This document shows positions 34,485 to 45,083 of a DNA stretch of 64,000 nt, in pieces (position 1 is the first letter of the stretch; the number at the start of each line of letters is the position of its first letter). The notes under the pieces are model-generated. The model did no database searches. It had not been told where the DNA came from and saw only the letters and a list, made by a program, of their open reading frames with translations. The stretch comes from JANQGH01 sp039177555 (GTDB taxonomy: Bacteria > Pseudomonadota > Alphaproteobacteria > DSM-16000 > Inquilinaceae). Location: positions 62,001 through 126,000 of the forward strand of contig JBCDFV010000006.1 of NCBI GenBank assembly GCA_039177555.1, given 5' to 3'. The translations under genes and the position numbers were made by a program.

Positions 34485-34955
34485 ATGAAACGCATTTCCC
34501 TGCTTGCTCTGGCCGCCCCCCTAGCCGCCATCGTCGGTCTGTCACCGGTCCTGACCGCCTCGGCGCAAACGAACCGATTGACGGCGGCAGGACCCGACCT
34601 CGTGCCGATTGCCAGCCGTATCGAGCATGGCGCGGTCTCCGTCCGCAACACCGGACCGGCCGCGTCCGGTCCGTCCCTGGCGCGCCTCACCTGCAGCCGC
34701 GTCGGCGGTGGCTCCTGCGCCGAAGAGGTGGCCGGCATGCGTGCCTATATCGACCCGGCCTATCCCAACTCGGCCGTCATCCAGATCCCGGCGATCGAGC
34801 CCGGCCATGTCCACACCCATTATCTCACTTTCTGGGACGATCTGGTGTGGAACCCCGGCACCTATAACCTCCTGCTTCAGGTCGATGCCGCGTCGGTTGT
34901 CGCGGAAACCAACGAAGGCAACAATTTCGGCGGCCACCCCTACGTGGTGCCCTGA
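34485..34955 (+). CDS. exported CARDB-like protein
   Basis: A 156-residue secreted protein with signal peptide (MKRISLLALAAPLAAIVGLS, cleavage near ASAQ). The mature part is one CARDB-type beta-sandwich: GPDLVPI, then VRNTGPAASGPS, and a closing DAASVVAETNEGNNFGG, which is the classic CARDB ending. CARDB domains are cell-adhesion-like modules. A CXX-type pair (TCSRVGGGSC) may form a disulphide. The ATG follows AAAAGGAG. Confidence 0.75.
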   Translation: MKRISLLALAAPLAAIVGLSPVLTASAQTNRLTAAGPDLVPIASRIEHGAVSVRNTGPAASGPSLARLTCSRVGGGSCAEEVAGMRAYIDPAYPNSAVIQIPAIEPGHVHTHYLTFWDDLVWNPGTYNLLLQVDAASVVAETNEGNNFGGHPYVVP

Positions 34956-35027
34956 TCCGCTGAGTTGCGGAGACCATTGCCTCACTGAGGCTTGATCAGA
35001 CCACGGTCGCGGGTCGAGACTGCCCTC

Positions 35028-35954
35028 ATGGCGGATTTCGACCCACCCGTGGCACTTGATCGTTCCCAACCCTTACGCTCTCTCGTCAAGCGACGACCGC
35101 TGCGCGCCTTGACACCAGCGCAGTTCGAAGAGTGGCAGACCAACGGCTATGTCGTGGTCGGCGATGCCGTACCGCCGGAAAACATAAGGCGCACCGTCGA
35201 CTTCCTGTGGGCGTTCCAAGACCTCGACCCGGACGATCCCGCCGGCTGGGACCGCCGGCAACTGCGCGACATCGAAATGTCGGAGTTGAACAACACCGGC
35301 ATGGTCGAGGCCTACAACCACCAGACGCTGTGGGACAACCGCCAGAACCAGCGCGTCTACGACGCCTTCGTCGATCTCTGGGATCGAGAGGACCTGTGGG
35401 TCACCATCGACCGGGCCAATCTGAACACCCCCAATCGCGGCCTGCGTGCGTTTGACGGTTTCATCCATTGGGACTGCGACACCACCGAGGAACCGCCCGC
35501 CGTCGCCGTACAGGGTGTGCTGTCGTTGGTCGACACGGATGAAGCGGTCGGCGGCTTTCAGTGCGTGCCGGAAGTCTTTCGCGATTTCGAGGCCTGGAAG
35601 CGAACGCAGCCCGCCGGCCGCGACGGCTGGACGCCTGACCTGGGCGATTTGGAACCCACCTTCATCCCGCTGAAGGCCGGCGACCTGGTGATCTGGAACA
35701 GCCTGCTGCCCCACGGCATCCGCGCCAACCGGTCCGACCGGCCGCGCATTGCGCAGTATATCTCGATGTCGCCGGCAAAGGACGACGAGGCCGTGCGCCA
35801 AGCCCGCATCCGATCCTGGCGCGAACGCTTGGCGCCGGAAGGCATGGCCTTTCCGGGCGACCCACGGGAGTGGGAACGGACGCGGTATCCGACGGCCCGC
35901 CTCACGGAACTGGGAGAGGGCTTATTGGGGCTAAACCGATGGCCAGCGCCGTGA
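35028..35954 (+). CDS. phytanoyl-CoA dioxygenase (PhyH) family oxygenase
   Basis: A 308-residue Fe(II)/2-oxoglutarate oxygenase. The H-x-D iron motif is in FIHWDCDTT, the distal His in NSLLPHGIRAN with the 2-oxoglutarate-binding Arg eight to nine residues further. The N-terminal (FEEWQTNGYVVVGDAVP) is the standard PhyH opening. Substrate unknown. It precedes the carbohydrate ABC operon by 348 bases and may act in the same catabolic route, though it has no shared operon. Confidence 0.8.
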   Translation: MADFDPPVALDRSQPLRSLVKRRPLRALTPAQFEEWQTNGYVVVGDAVPPENIRRTVDFLWAFQDLDPDDPAGWDRRQLRDIEMSELNNTGMVEAYNHQTLWDNRQNQRVYDAFVDLWDREDLWVTIDRANLNTPNRGLRAFDGFIHWDCDTTEEPPAVAVQGVLSLVDTDEAVGGFQCVPEVFRDFEAWKRTQPAGRDGWTPDLGDLEPTFIPLKAGDLVIWNSLLPHGIRANRSDRPRIAQYISMSPAKDDEAVRQARIRSWRERLAPEGMAFPGDPREWERTRYPTARLTELGEGLLGLNRWPAP

Positions 35955-36302
35955 GCAACGAGATCAGCCATAACAAGGGTCTCGGGCTCGTCACGCGCTC
36001 AGCGGACCGCGGCGCGTATCATAAGGCCGAGATCACGGCCGAGCCGCTATCCTCGGCACGAGTTCCGATCGAACAGGTGTAGCGCAAATCAGCCCAGGCC
36101 GCAGGCAGCGGATCAGGCATCGAAGCAAATCGCGTTTCCCGGGCGCACTCACATCCTGGCGCTGCCGACAATACACAACAGCGGGTTTATGCGTCTCGGG
36201 CTTGCGATTACGCGCCGGCTCGCTCAACATTGCTGCCATCAACTCGATGCAACGATCCGCCCGACACGATGAAGCGATGACGGGCTCTCAAGGGAGGAAC
36301 AT
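35955..36302. other. promoter region of the carbohydrate ABC operon
   Basis: 348 bases with no protein-like frame. The last 20 bases hold a strong GGGAGGA ribosome site before the binding-protein ATG. I see no clear LacI-type operator or terminator. Confidence 0.5.
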
Positions 36303-37589
36303 ATGAAATCGCGCATGTTGGCTTTTGCTTCGGTGGGCGCACTCGCGCTGGGCTTGATGACGTCGGCCGCCTCGGCCCAGACCGAGCTGCGGATGGGCTG
36401 GTACAGCGACGGCAACGAGGGCGTGGTGATGCGCGAACTGCTTGACCGGTTCGAGGCTGAAAACCCCGACATCACGGTCATACTTGACGAAGCGCCTTAT
36501 GCGGCTGTCTTGGAGAACTTACCGATACAATTGGCGGCGGGCGAAGGACCGGACATCGCGCGCGTCACCGACCTAGGCGGCCTTTCGGAGTACTATCTGG
36601 ACCTGACCCCCTACATCTCCGATCCGGCCTATTGGGAGGCGAGTTTCGGCCCCTTCCTCAATTGGCTGCGCCAACCGGGCGATGACGCTTCGATCCCCGG
36701 CTTCATGACCCAGACAACCGTAACGGGTCCCTTCGTAAACCGCACATTGTTCGAACAGGCCGGGGTCGAGCTGCCTGGCGAGGGAGCGACCTGGGATGAT
36801 TGGGCGGCGGCCGTGAACGAGGTGGCCGAAGCGCTGGAGATACCGATCCCGATGGCGTGGGATCGATCGGGCCACCGTGTCTCCGGACCGGCGATATCCA
36901 TGGGTGCGCAGATGTTCGACGCCGAGGGCAATCCGGCCTTGGTCGATGATGGCCTCAAAGAGATGGCCCAGCGTCTGTACGACTGGCATCAGGATGGCAC
37001 GATGCCGATGGACCTGTGGGGCTCCGTCTCGGGATCGACTTATGTGGCGGCCAACGAAGAGTTTGCGAATGCCCAGGTCGTCATGTTCATGAGCGGCTCG
37101 TGGCAGATTCCGCAGTTCGCCGAAACCATTGGCGATGCCTTCGATTGGTGGGCGGTTCCCGCCCCGTGCGGGCCTGCCGCGTGTACCGGCATGCCGGGCG
37201 GTGCAGCTCTGGTCGGGCTTGCGGATACCGAGCACCCGGAAGAAGTAGGTATGCTCATGGACTACTTGTCCAGCGAAGACGTGCTGTCGGAGTTCTATGG
37301 CCGGACGCTGTTTATCCCGGGTCACCTTGGCCTGGCCGGCGGCGGTGTCGACTTCGATACAGACGACCCACGCGCCAGTCATGCCCTGGAGGTTTTTGCA
37401 GGAGCGCTTCCGGGCATCTCGCCGATCGCGTTCGAACTGCAGGGCTATCCGAACAATCGCGTGATGTTCAACGCCCTGATTTCGCGGCTGGGCGAGGCCA
37501 TCGTGGGTGAACTCACCCTTGATGAGGCCTATGACCGGATGGAGCAGGACATCGAACAGCAGTTGGCGGAACAAGAGCGCGATAACTGA
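36303..37589 (+). CDS. ABC transporter sugar-binding protein
   Basis: A 428-residue periplasmic binding protein (family 1 extracellular solute-binding, MalE/UgpB class). A signal peptide (MKSRMLAFASVGALALG, cleavage at ASAQ) leads to TELRMGWYSDGNEGV. Typical sugar-site features are AAGEGPDIARVTDLGG, then FMSGSWQIPQF. A Cys pair CGPAAC may form a disulphide. The gene leads an operon with two permeases, a 2-hydroxyacid dehydrogenase and an ATPase. Substrate unknown; the linked Gfo/Idh/MocA genes suggest a polyol, inositol or modified sugar. Confidence 0.85.
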   Translation: MKSRMLAFASVGALALGLMTSAASAQTELRMGWYSDGNEGVVMRELLDRFEAENPDITVILDEAPYAAVLENLPIQLAAGEGPDIARVTDLGGLSEYYLDLTPYISDPAYWEASFGPFLNWLRQPGDDASIPGFMTQTTVTGPFVNRTLFEQAGVELPGEGATWDDWAAAVNEVAEALEIPIPMAWDRSGHRVSGPAISMGAQMFDAEGNPALVDDGLKEMAQRLYDWHQDGTMPMDLWGSVSGSTYVAANEEFANAQVVMFMSGSWQIPQFAETIGDAFDWWAVPAPCGPAACTGMPGGAALVGLADTEHPEEVGMLMDYLSSEDVLSEFYGRTLFIPGHLGLAGGGVDFDTDDPRASHALEVFAGALPGISPIAFELQGYPNNRVMFNALISRLGEAIVGELTLDEAYDRMEQDIEQQLAEQERDN

Positions 37590-37651
37590 CGCGCGGTCGG
37601 TCGGTCCCGGCCCCACCGGGTCGGGACCGCTCCGATTCAATTCGTCTCGCC

Positions 37652-38668
37652 ATGTCTGAAATACGTTCCGACGAGAAGCGATCACCGCTGGTCGCGCTGG
37701 CCGCGATGCCGATGCGCGCTGTTGGCGCGGCGATCGATCCCGTATTCAAGACCGCCCAGCGGGTGGTCGGCATTGGCGGGATGCCGTACATCTTCCTGCT
37801 GCCGAACCTGTGCTTTTTCGGCATCTTCGTCATCATCCCTCTGTTCATCAATTTCGCCTTTTCGCTGACGGGCGGAACCAACCTGTTCCTGTCCGACCGG
37901 GCCTATGTCGGCGGCGAGCAGTACGGCTTTCTGCTGGAATGCGAGAACCATTTCGATACCAGTTCGTGCCGGGAGGACCGGTTCTGGCGCGGCATCACGA
38001 ACACGATGGTGTTCGTCGTGTTCCAGGTCACGTTCCTGGTTCTGTTCTCGCTGATCACCGCCTTGATCTTGAACCGCAAGATCAAAGGAAGAGGCTTCTT
38101 TCGGGCGGTGTTCTTCTTCCCCGTCCTGCTGTCGCCCGTGGTCGTGGCGCTGATCTGGAAGTGGATCCTGTTGCGCGACGGTCTTCTGAACGCGCTGCTG
38201 GTCTCGATCGGGCTGGAGCGCATTCTGTTCTTCGTCGACCCGAACTGGGCCATGTTCTGGGCCATCTTCGTGTCGATCTGGGCCCATATGGGCTTTTACA
38301 CCCTGATCCTGCTGGCCGGCCTGCAGGCCATCCCGCCCGACCTTTACGAGGCGGCGGAGATGGACGGCACCAGCAAGGAACGGGTGTTCTGGCGCATCAC
38401 CCTGCCCTTATTGTGGCCCAACATGCTGGTGGTGATCGTGCTGGCCCTGATCCGGGGCGTGCAGATCTTCGACGAGGTCTATGTGCTGACCGGCGGCGGC
38501 CCGGGCACGGCGACCCAGTTCATGGTGCAGTACATCTACAACACCGGCTTCACCAACCAGGTGCAGAATTTCGGATTGGCGTCGGCCGCCTCGGTCCTGC
38601 TGGGCGTCGTACTGTTCATCCTGACCCTGACCCAGCTTTTCGTCACGAGGCGCCGGGACCGTGGCTGA
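37652..38668 (+). CDS. carbohydrate ABC transporter permease (MalF-like)
   Basis: A 338-residue inner-membrane permease with six helices. The cytoplasmic EAA loop is present (EAAEMDGTSKERVFWRITLP), which docks on the ATPase. The first helix (IFLLPNLCFFGIFVII) and the periplasmic loop with Cys residues (CENHFDTSSC) are notable. It is 62 bases after the binding protein and its stop overlaps the next start. Confidence 0.88.
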   Translation: MSEIRSDEKRSPLVALAAMPMRAVGAAIDPVFKTAQRVVGIGGMPYIFLLPNLCFFGIFVIIPLFINFAFSLTGGTNLFLSDRAYVGGEQYGFLLECENHFDTSSCREDRFWRGITNTMVFVVFQVTFLVLFSLITALILNRKIKGRGFFRAVFFFPVLLSPVVVALIWKWILLRDGLLNALLVSIGLERILFFVDPNWAMFWAIFVSIWAHMGFYTLILLAGLQAIPPDLYEAAEMDGTSKERVFWRITLPLLWPNMLVVIVLALIRGVQIFDEVYVLTGGGPGTATQFMVQYIYNTGFTNQVQNFGLASAASVLLGVVLFILTLTQLFVTRRRDRG

Positions 38669-39737
38669 CGCTGCAACGACCGAACGGCGCACCCTGTGGG
38701 GGTTCCTGACCGCAACCCGGGGCCGGGGCCGCCTGCATTGGACCGACGTCTTCACCTACCTCTATCTGTTCCTCGGCGTGGTGCTGATGTTCGGCCCGGC
38801 CGTCTGGCTGGCGCTGTCCTCATTCAAGACGCAGGCTGGCCTGCTGGAGTTCCCGCCGACCCTGCTGCCCCTGGGCCAGATCGAGGTCGAGGTCGAGGGC
38901 TATGAGGAGCCGCTATTGCTGTTCGACGTCACCATGGAGGATGGCAGCGTGCGCCAATTGGCGCAGATCCGACGCGTGGGCATCGTCGCCCAGATGGTTG
39001 ACCCGGCGGAGCCTGACGTCCGCATCGACGTGCCCATCGACCAGCGCACGGCGACGCGCGAATTCCGGGTCGCGGTCGAGAATTATACCGACCCGCTCGA
39101 ACGGTTTAACTTCCTGACATACCTGCAAAATTCCGTCATCGTCACGGTCGTCGCCACGCTGGTGACGTTGCTGATAAACTCCATGGCCGCCTACGCGCTC
39201 TCGATCTACGAGTTCAGGGGGCGCAATGCCGTGATGCTGCTCGTGATCGGCACGTTGATGATCCCGATCACCGTGATTCTGGTGCCCGTCTATCTGGTGG
39301 TGACGGAGCTTGGGCTGGTCAATTCGCTTTGGGCGGTGATTCTGCCCGGCGCGGCCACACCCACCGGCGTCTTTCTATTACGACAATACATGCTGACCAT
39401 TCCGAGAGACCTGATCGAGGCCGCCCGCATGGACAAGGCCAGCGAATGGCAGATCTATTGGCGCGTCGTCATGCCGCTGGCCATGCCGGCGATCGCGGTG
39501 CTCGCCATCTTCTCGATCATGTGGCGCTGGAACGACTTCCTGTGGCCCTTGATCGTGCTGAACCGCAGCGAGGTCTACACGCTGCAGATCGGCCTGAACG
39601 CCTTCCAGGGCGAGTTGAACGTGCAGTGGCACTATGTGCTGGCCATGACGGTTGTGACCCTGATCCCCGTGGTGGTGGTCTTCGCCTTCCTGCAGCGCTT
39701 CATCACCACCGGCATCGCTAGTTCGGGCATGAAGTAG
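38661..39737 (+). CDS. carbohydrate ABC transporter permease (MalG-like) with periplasmic insert
   Basis: A 358-residue permease starting at GTG 38661 within the previous gene's end. After the first membrane helix (residues about 35-53) it carries an insertion of roughly 85 residues, rich in acidic and aliphatic beta-like segments (IEVEVEGYEEPLLLFDVTME), before the next helix. The EAA loop (EAARMDKASEWQIYWRVVMP) is intact. The insert is found in a subset of alphaproteobacterial carbohydrate permeases and may contact the binding protein. Confidence 0.86.
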   Translation: MADAATTERRTLWGFLTATRGRGRLHWTDVFTYLYLFLGVVLMFGPAVWLALSSFKTQAGLLEFPPTLLPLGQIEVEVEGYEEPLLLFDVTMEDGSVRQLAQIRRVGIVAQMVDPAEPDVRIDVPIDQRTATREFRVAVENYTDPLERFNFLTYLQNSVIVTVVATLVTLLINSMAAYALSIYEFRGRNAVMLLVIGTLMIPITVILVPVYLVVTELGLVNSLWAVILPGAATPTGVFLLRQYMLTIPRDLIEAARMDKASEWQIYWRVVMPLAMPAIAVLAIFSIMWRWNDFLWPLIVLNRSEVYTLQIGLNAFQGELNVQWHYVLAMTVVTLIPVVVVFAFLQRFITTGIASSGMK

Positions 39738-39743
39738 CCTTGC

Positions 39744-40757
39744 ATGACCGCCAAACCGCTGATCTTCCTGGACCCGCACCCGCGGACGCGGGCGATGGTC
39801 TATACCGAAGACGTCGCTAAGGCGCTGGACGGTATGGGTCAGGTGGTCAGCCATTTCGGCGCGCGCGCACCGGATGAACTGGTCGAGCGGATCCTGCCGG
39901 GGGTCGCGGTCATCATCGGCCAGACCGACCTGCCGAGCGAACGCCTGGACCGGGCGCCGAACCTGCGCGCGGTTTTAAACGTGAAGGCCAACTGGGAACC
40001 GAACATCGACTACGCCGCCGCCCAGGCACGCGGCATCCAAGTCCTGTCCGCCGCGCCCGCGATGGCGCCGGCGGTCGCCGAATTCTGCCTGGCTCAGGCG
40101 ATCACGCTCGCCAGAGGGCTGCACGAGGCCGACTCTCTGTTTCGCGGCGGCAAGGAAGCCTACGGCATCGCCGGCAACGGCCGCGCCCACAGCCTGTACG
40201 GCGCCGACATCGGGCTCGTCGGCTATGGCAATCTCGGGCGGGAACTGGCCGCGCTGTTGCGGTCGTTTGGCTGCACACTGCATGCTCACGACCCATGGCT
40301 GTCCGACCGCTATCTAGAGGCGCAAGGGTTGGTGCCGGCCTCACTCGAGACGGTGTTGGCGCATAGTCAGTTCTTGTTCCTGCTGGCCGGCGTCACGACC
40401 GACAATGAAGGCTTTCTTGACCGGGCGAAGCTTTCGACGATCCGCGGCGACGCCTGTGTGATCCTCGCCAGCCGGGCGGAAATCGTCGACTTCGAGGCCC
40501 TGTTGGCTCTCGCCGCCAAGGGCCGGTTCCGCGCGGCGATCGATGTCTACCCGGAGGAACCGGTGCCGCCGGACGCTGGGTTTCGCAACACGCCAAACGT
40601 CCTATTCTCCGCCCATCTCGCGGGCGGGTTGGAGGCATCCTACCAGCGCATCCGCGACATGATGCTGGACGATGTCGGCCAGATTTTGAAGGGGCTGCCG
40701 CCGTTGTGGATGCAGCGCGCCGAACCGAGGCTCGCCGCGATGATGCGCAGCCGCTAG
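39744..40757 (+). CDS. D-2-hydroxyacid dehydrogenase family protein
   Basis: A 337-residue NAD-dependent oxidoreductase. The Rossmann motif GLVGYGNLGRELA (about residue 157), the catalytic Arg in LASRAEIVD, the Glu in DVYPEEPVPP and the His in FSAHLAGG mark the D-isomer-specific 2-hydroxyacid dehydrogenases. It lies six bases after the permease gene, within the ABC operon, so it probably reduces or oxidises an intermediate of the imported substrate. Confidence 0.83.
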   Translation: MTAKPLIFLDPHPRTRAMVYTEDVAKALDGMGQVVSHFGARAPDELVERILPGVAVIIGQTDLPSERLDRAPNLRAVLNVKANWEPNIDYAAAQARGIQVLSAAPAMAPAVAEFCLAQAITLARGLHEADSLFRGGKEAYGIAGNGRAHSLYGADIGLVGYGNLGRELAALLRSFGCTLHAHDPWLSDRYLEAQGLVPASLETVLAHSQFLFLLAGVTTDNEGFLDRAKLSTIRGDACVILASRAEIVDFEALLALAAKGRFRAAIDVYPEEPVPPDAGFRNTPNVLFSAHLAGGLEASYQRIRDMMLDDVGQILKGLPPLWMQRAEPRLAAMMRSR

Positions 40758-40768
40758 GGGGAAGATCG

Positions 40769-41845
<1,077 letters not shown>

Positions 41846-41861
41846 GGCCTGATCCGAGCGT

Positions 41862-42929
41862 TCAGGCCGGCTGCCAGCCGCCATAGGCCGGCTCGTCATC
41901 GCCCAGCGGCAGGTCAACTGGCGAACCCCCGCACGCCGACCGATAGATCGCCGTCACCAACTCGATCGAGCGGCGGCCGTCCTGAACCGTCACTTCGTTG
42001 CCCGGCGCGCCCCGAACGGCATCCGCTAGTGCGGAAAAGAAGCCGACAAAGCCCGGCTTGGCCGTGCTGGCGGACGCGACGATCGCGTCGACCTCGCCCT
42101 GGCGATCGGGATTGCGCGCCAGGAACCGCCAGGTATCCTCGGCCGGCGCGTACGGCAGGCTGCCGCTCTCGGCCGTGAGGCCCGCAAAGCAGAAGCGCAG
42201 GCGCGTGGTGTTGTCGGCGGCGCCGAGCGTGATTGAACTGGTCGCCAGCGCGCCGTTTTCCATCGTGAACTGGACGGCGCCGCAATCCTCGGTCTCGATC
42301 CGGTTGACCCTTGTCGCGACGGAAGCCGAGACCCTGGCAACGGGCCCTAACACATAACAGAGCAGATCGTGGGTATGGATGGCATGGCCCAGCACCGCGC
42401 CGCCATTCTCGCCTTCCCAGGTGCCGCGCCACGGGACGGCGTAATAGTCGGCACCTCGGTTCCAGTGGGTTTCCAGGCTGGCGATAAAGGGCTTGCCCGC
42501 CAGACCGTTCGCGATCAGCGCCTTCAGCGCGGCCAAGCCCGGCCCACAGCGGTACTGGAACACCGGCGCCAGGAGCCGCCCCCTCGCCTGGGCCAGATCC
42601 GCGAGTTCATCAACCTCGCGCAACGATCCGACCAGCGGCTTTTCGCAGACCACATGCTTGCCGGCCTCAAGCGCCCGTTTGGCGACCTGGAAATGCAGGG
42701 CCGGCGGCAGGCAGATATCGATCAGATCGATGCTTGGATCGTCGAGCGCTGCGTCAAGGTCGGTTTCAATCGCCGGCATCGCACCGCCGGCCGCAGCCTG
42801 TGCAGCCCGATCGGGGTCGCGGTCGCAGAGGGTCAGAACCTCGAACCGGTCGGGCAGCGCGCGATAGGCCGTCAGGTGTTGGGCGCCAATGCCCGCGCCC
42901 AGAATGGCGACCCGGATCGGGGACGTCAT
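41862..42929 (-). CDS. Gfo/Idh/MocA family oxidoreductase (1)
   Basis: A 355-residue NAD(P)-dependent dehydrogenase. It starts with the Rossmann motif VAILGAGIGAQHL, has the lysine motif VVCEKPLVGSL (EKP) and the downstream HTHDLLCYV segment in the active site. Family members oxidise sugars, inositols or amino-sugars. It is the last of three consecutive genes of the family, overlapping the second by ATGA. Confidence 0.85.
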   Translation of the reverse strand: MTSPIRVAILGAGIGAQHLTAYRALPDRFEVLTLCDRDPDRAAQAAAGGAMPAIETDLDAALDDPSIDLIDICLPPALHFQVAKRALEAGKHVVCEKPLVGSLREVDELADLAQARGRLLAPVFQYRCGPGLAALKALIANGLAGKPFIASLETHWNRGADYYAVPWRGTWEGENGGAVLGHAIHTHDLLCYVLGPVARVSASVATRVNRIETEDCGAVQFTMENGALATSSITLGAADNTTRLRFCFAGLTAESGSLPYAPAEDTWRFLARNPDRQGEVDAIVASASTAKPGFVGFFSALADAVRGAPGNEVTVQDGRRSIELVTAIYRSACGGSPVDLPLGDDEPAYGGWQPA

Positions 42930-43948
42930 TGCCCCCTTCCGCCTGCCTCGGCCAATTGCTGCGCCGTTAGGGCCAACTCCGTGACTGTGAAGGCGTGCCG
43001 TTGGGGCATCGCGGTTTCCGTCCGGTTCCTGATGTCTGCGGCCAGACGCTCGAAATACGGCAAGCCGGCGTCGGCACAGTCGAACCTTTCGCAGCGCGCG
43101 TTGTTGACCAGGATCAGATGGTCGGTGCCCGGTTCGCCGCAGACATCGACATACTTGCGCAGCTCAAGATAGCCCTCGGTGCCCAGGATGGTCAGCCGGC
43201 CGTCGCCCCAGGTCGGCAGCGCGTCGGGGGTGTACCAGTCGACCCGAATGTAGCCGTGACCGTTCGCGCTGCGCAGCACGATCTCGCCGAAATCCTCCAG
43301 GCCCGGGTCGCCGGGATTGGCGTGGTTGGCGACGGCGGCGTGCACGACCTCTGCATCTTCCGAGCCGGTGAAGAACAGAAACTGGTCGACCTGGTGCGAG
43401 GCGATGTCGCACAGGATGCCGCCATAGGCCTCGCGGTCGAAAAACCAGCTTGGCCGCGTGGCGCGATTCAGCCGGTGCGGCCCCAGACCGACCGTTTGCA
43501 CGACCTTGCCGATGGCGCCGGCTTCGACCAGTTCGGCGGCACGGGTCACGCTCGGCACCTCGAACCGCTCGGAGAAATCGATCGACCAGATCCGGCCCGT
43601 GTCGGCGACCGACCGACGCAATTCGTCGAGCTGCGCCAGCGTCGTACAGCCGGGCTTGTCGGTCATCACGTCCTTGCCATGGGCCATGGCCTCGATCGCG
43701 CGGTCGGCACGCCGGACCGGCACGTCGGCGATCAGGATCAGATCGATGCTTGGGTCTTCGAGCAGCGTGGCACGCTCGGCAACGCGCGGCACGTCCGGGA
43801 AGCGTTTCAAAAAACCTTCCAGCGTGGTCGGCTCGCCCTCCGTCCACCAGCCGACGAACTCGCCGCCAATGGCAAGCATGTGCTCCGCCTGACCATAGAT
43901 GTGGCGATGATCGAGGCCGATGGCGGCAAACCGGATTGGTGCGGACAT
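42926..43948 (-). CDS. Gfo/Idh/MocA family oxidoreductase (2)
   Basis: A 340-residue dehydrogenase that is more divergent: the N-terminal motif reads FAAIGLDHRHIYG instead of GxGxxG, and the lysine motif is VMTDKPGCTT (DKP). The active-site His is kept in CDIASHQVDQFLF. The changed cofactor loop suggests weaker or altered NAD binding. It is translationally coupled to gene (1). Confidence 0.82.
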   Translation of the reverse strand: MSAPIRFAAIGLDHRHIYGQAEHMLAIGGEFVGWWTEGEPTTLEGFLKRFPDVPRVAERATLLEDPSIDLILIADVPVRRADRAIEAMAHGKDVMTDKPGCTTLAQLDELRRSVADTGRIWSIDFSERFEVPSVTRAAELVEAGAIGKVVQTVGLGPHRLNRATRPSWFFDREAYGGILCDIASHQVDQFLFFTGSEDAEVVHAAVANHANPGDPGLEDFGEIVLRSANGHGYIRVDWYTPDALPTWGDGRLTILGTEGYLELRKYVDVCGEPGTDHLILVNNARCERFDCADAGLPYFERLAADIRNRTETAMPQRHAFTVTELALTAQQLAEAGGRGQ

Positions 43949-43951
43949 GGC

Positions 43952-45001
43952 TCAGCCCCCCTGCGCGACCGGCTGGGCCTGGCCGGTCTTGGATGACAGG
44001 ATCAAGGCGTCGATCAGCGCGTGAACGCGCAGCGCCTCGCGCCCGGTGACGAGCGGCGGCCGCCCCCCGTCGATCGCCGACGCGAAGTCGGCGATGATGT
44101 CCCGGTGCCAGCCATGGGTGAAGGCCATCGGGTCGGCCCCGCCGCCGGTGCCGGCATCCTCGCCGAATTCCTCGACCGCGCCGGACCGCATGGTGAGCGT
44201 GACCTTGCCCGAGATCATCACAGCCGAACCCAGCGTGCCGTGCAGCGTGATCGACTCAGGTCCGCCCGGATAGCTCGCCGTGCTGGCAACCAGCGAGCCG
44301 ACCGCACCGCTGTCGAAATCGAGGCCGGCAGCGACGAAGTCCTCCGACTCCATGTCGTGGAACGCCGTGCGCCTTGCCATGGCCTGTACCTGCCGCACCG
44401 GGCCGGCGAGGCTGAGCGCCAGATCCAGCGTGTGGATGGCTTGGGAGATCAGCACCCCCCCACCGTCCCGCTCATAGGTGCCGCGCCCCGGCTCATCGTA
44501 GTAAGACTGGTCACGCCACCAGGGCACGGAGATCTCGACCAGGCCGATCTCACCCAAGCCGCCTTCCGCCAGCACCAACGCGAGCTTCTGCACGGCAGCG
44601 CGCATGCGCAATTGAAAGACGATGCCCAGCGGCACGCCGCGCGATTCGCACAGCGCGACCAGCCGTTCGGCGGCCTCCGTCGTTCGCTCGACCGGCTTTT
44701 CCATCAGGATAGGGATGCCGGCCTGGCTCAGCGGCTCCACGAATTCCAGCCTGGCGTTCGGGGGCGTTACGATGATCGCCAGGTCAACCGCCCCGTCTGC
44801 CGCGACTTCGGCGACGTCGCGATAGGTGCGCGGTGTGATCCCGAACTCCGACGCCGTGGCAATAAACGACGACAGCCGTTCCGGGCCGCGCCCCAACACG
44901 CCGTAGAGCGCCACACTGTCCTTGAGATCCGCCAAGGCGGCCAAATGGGTGCCCGAGACCATGCCCAGGCCGATCAGCACCGCGTTTTTTGGTTCCGCCA
45001 C
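43952..45001 (-). CDS. Gfo/Idh/MocA family oxidoreductase (3)
   Basis: A 349-residue dehydrogenase with AVLIGLGMVSGTHLA at the start, the lysine motif PILMEKPVERT and the His of LISQAIHTLDLAL. It is first in the three-gene set and ends three bases before gene (2) begins. Next upstream, 82 bases away, is the end of the guanidine locus, which I regard as a separate unit. Confidence 0.85.
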   Translation of the reverse strand: MAEPKNAVLIGLGMVSGTHLAALADLKDSVALYGVLGRGPERLSSFIATASEFGITPRTYRDVAEVAADGAVDLAIIVTPPNARLEFVEPLSQAGIPILMEKPVERTTEAAERLVALCESRGVPLGIVFQLRMRAAVQKLALVLAEGGLGEIGLVEISVPWWRDQSYYDEPGRGTYERDGGGVLISQAIHTLDLALSLAGPVRQVQAMARRTAFHDMESEDFVAAGLDFDSGAVGSLVASTASYPGGPESITLHGTLGSAVMISGKVTLTMRSGAVEEFGEDAGTGGGADPMAFTHGWHRDIIADFASAIDGGRPPLVTGREALRVHALIDALILSSKTGQAQPVAQGG

Positions 45002-45083
45002 CGCACCCTTCCCATCGTGATGACCCGATTTCGGGCGCCGTGGCCCGGCGCCCGCTGTGATCGGGCCAGTCTACACGCGGGGA

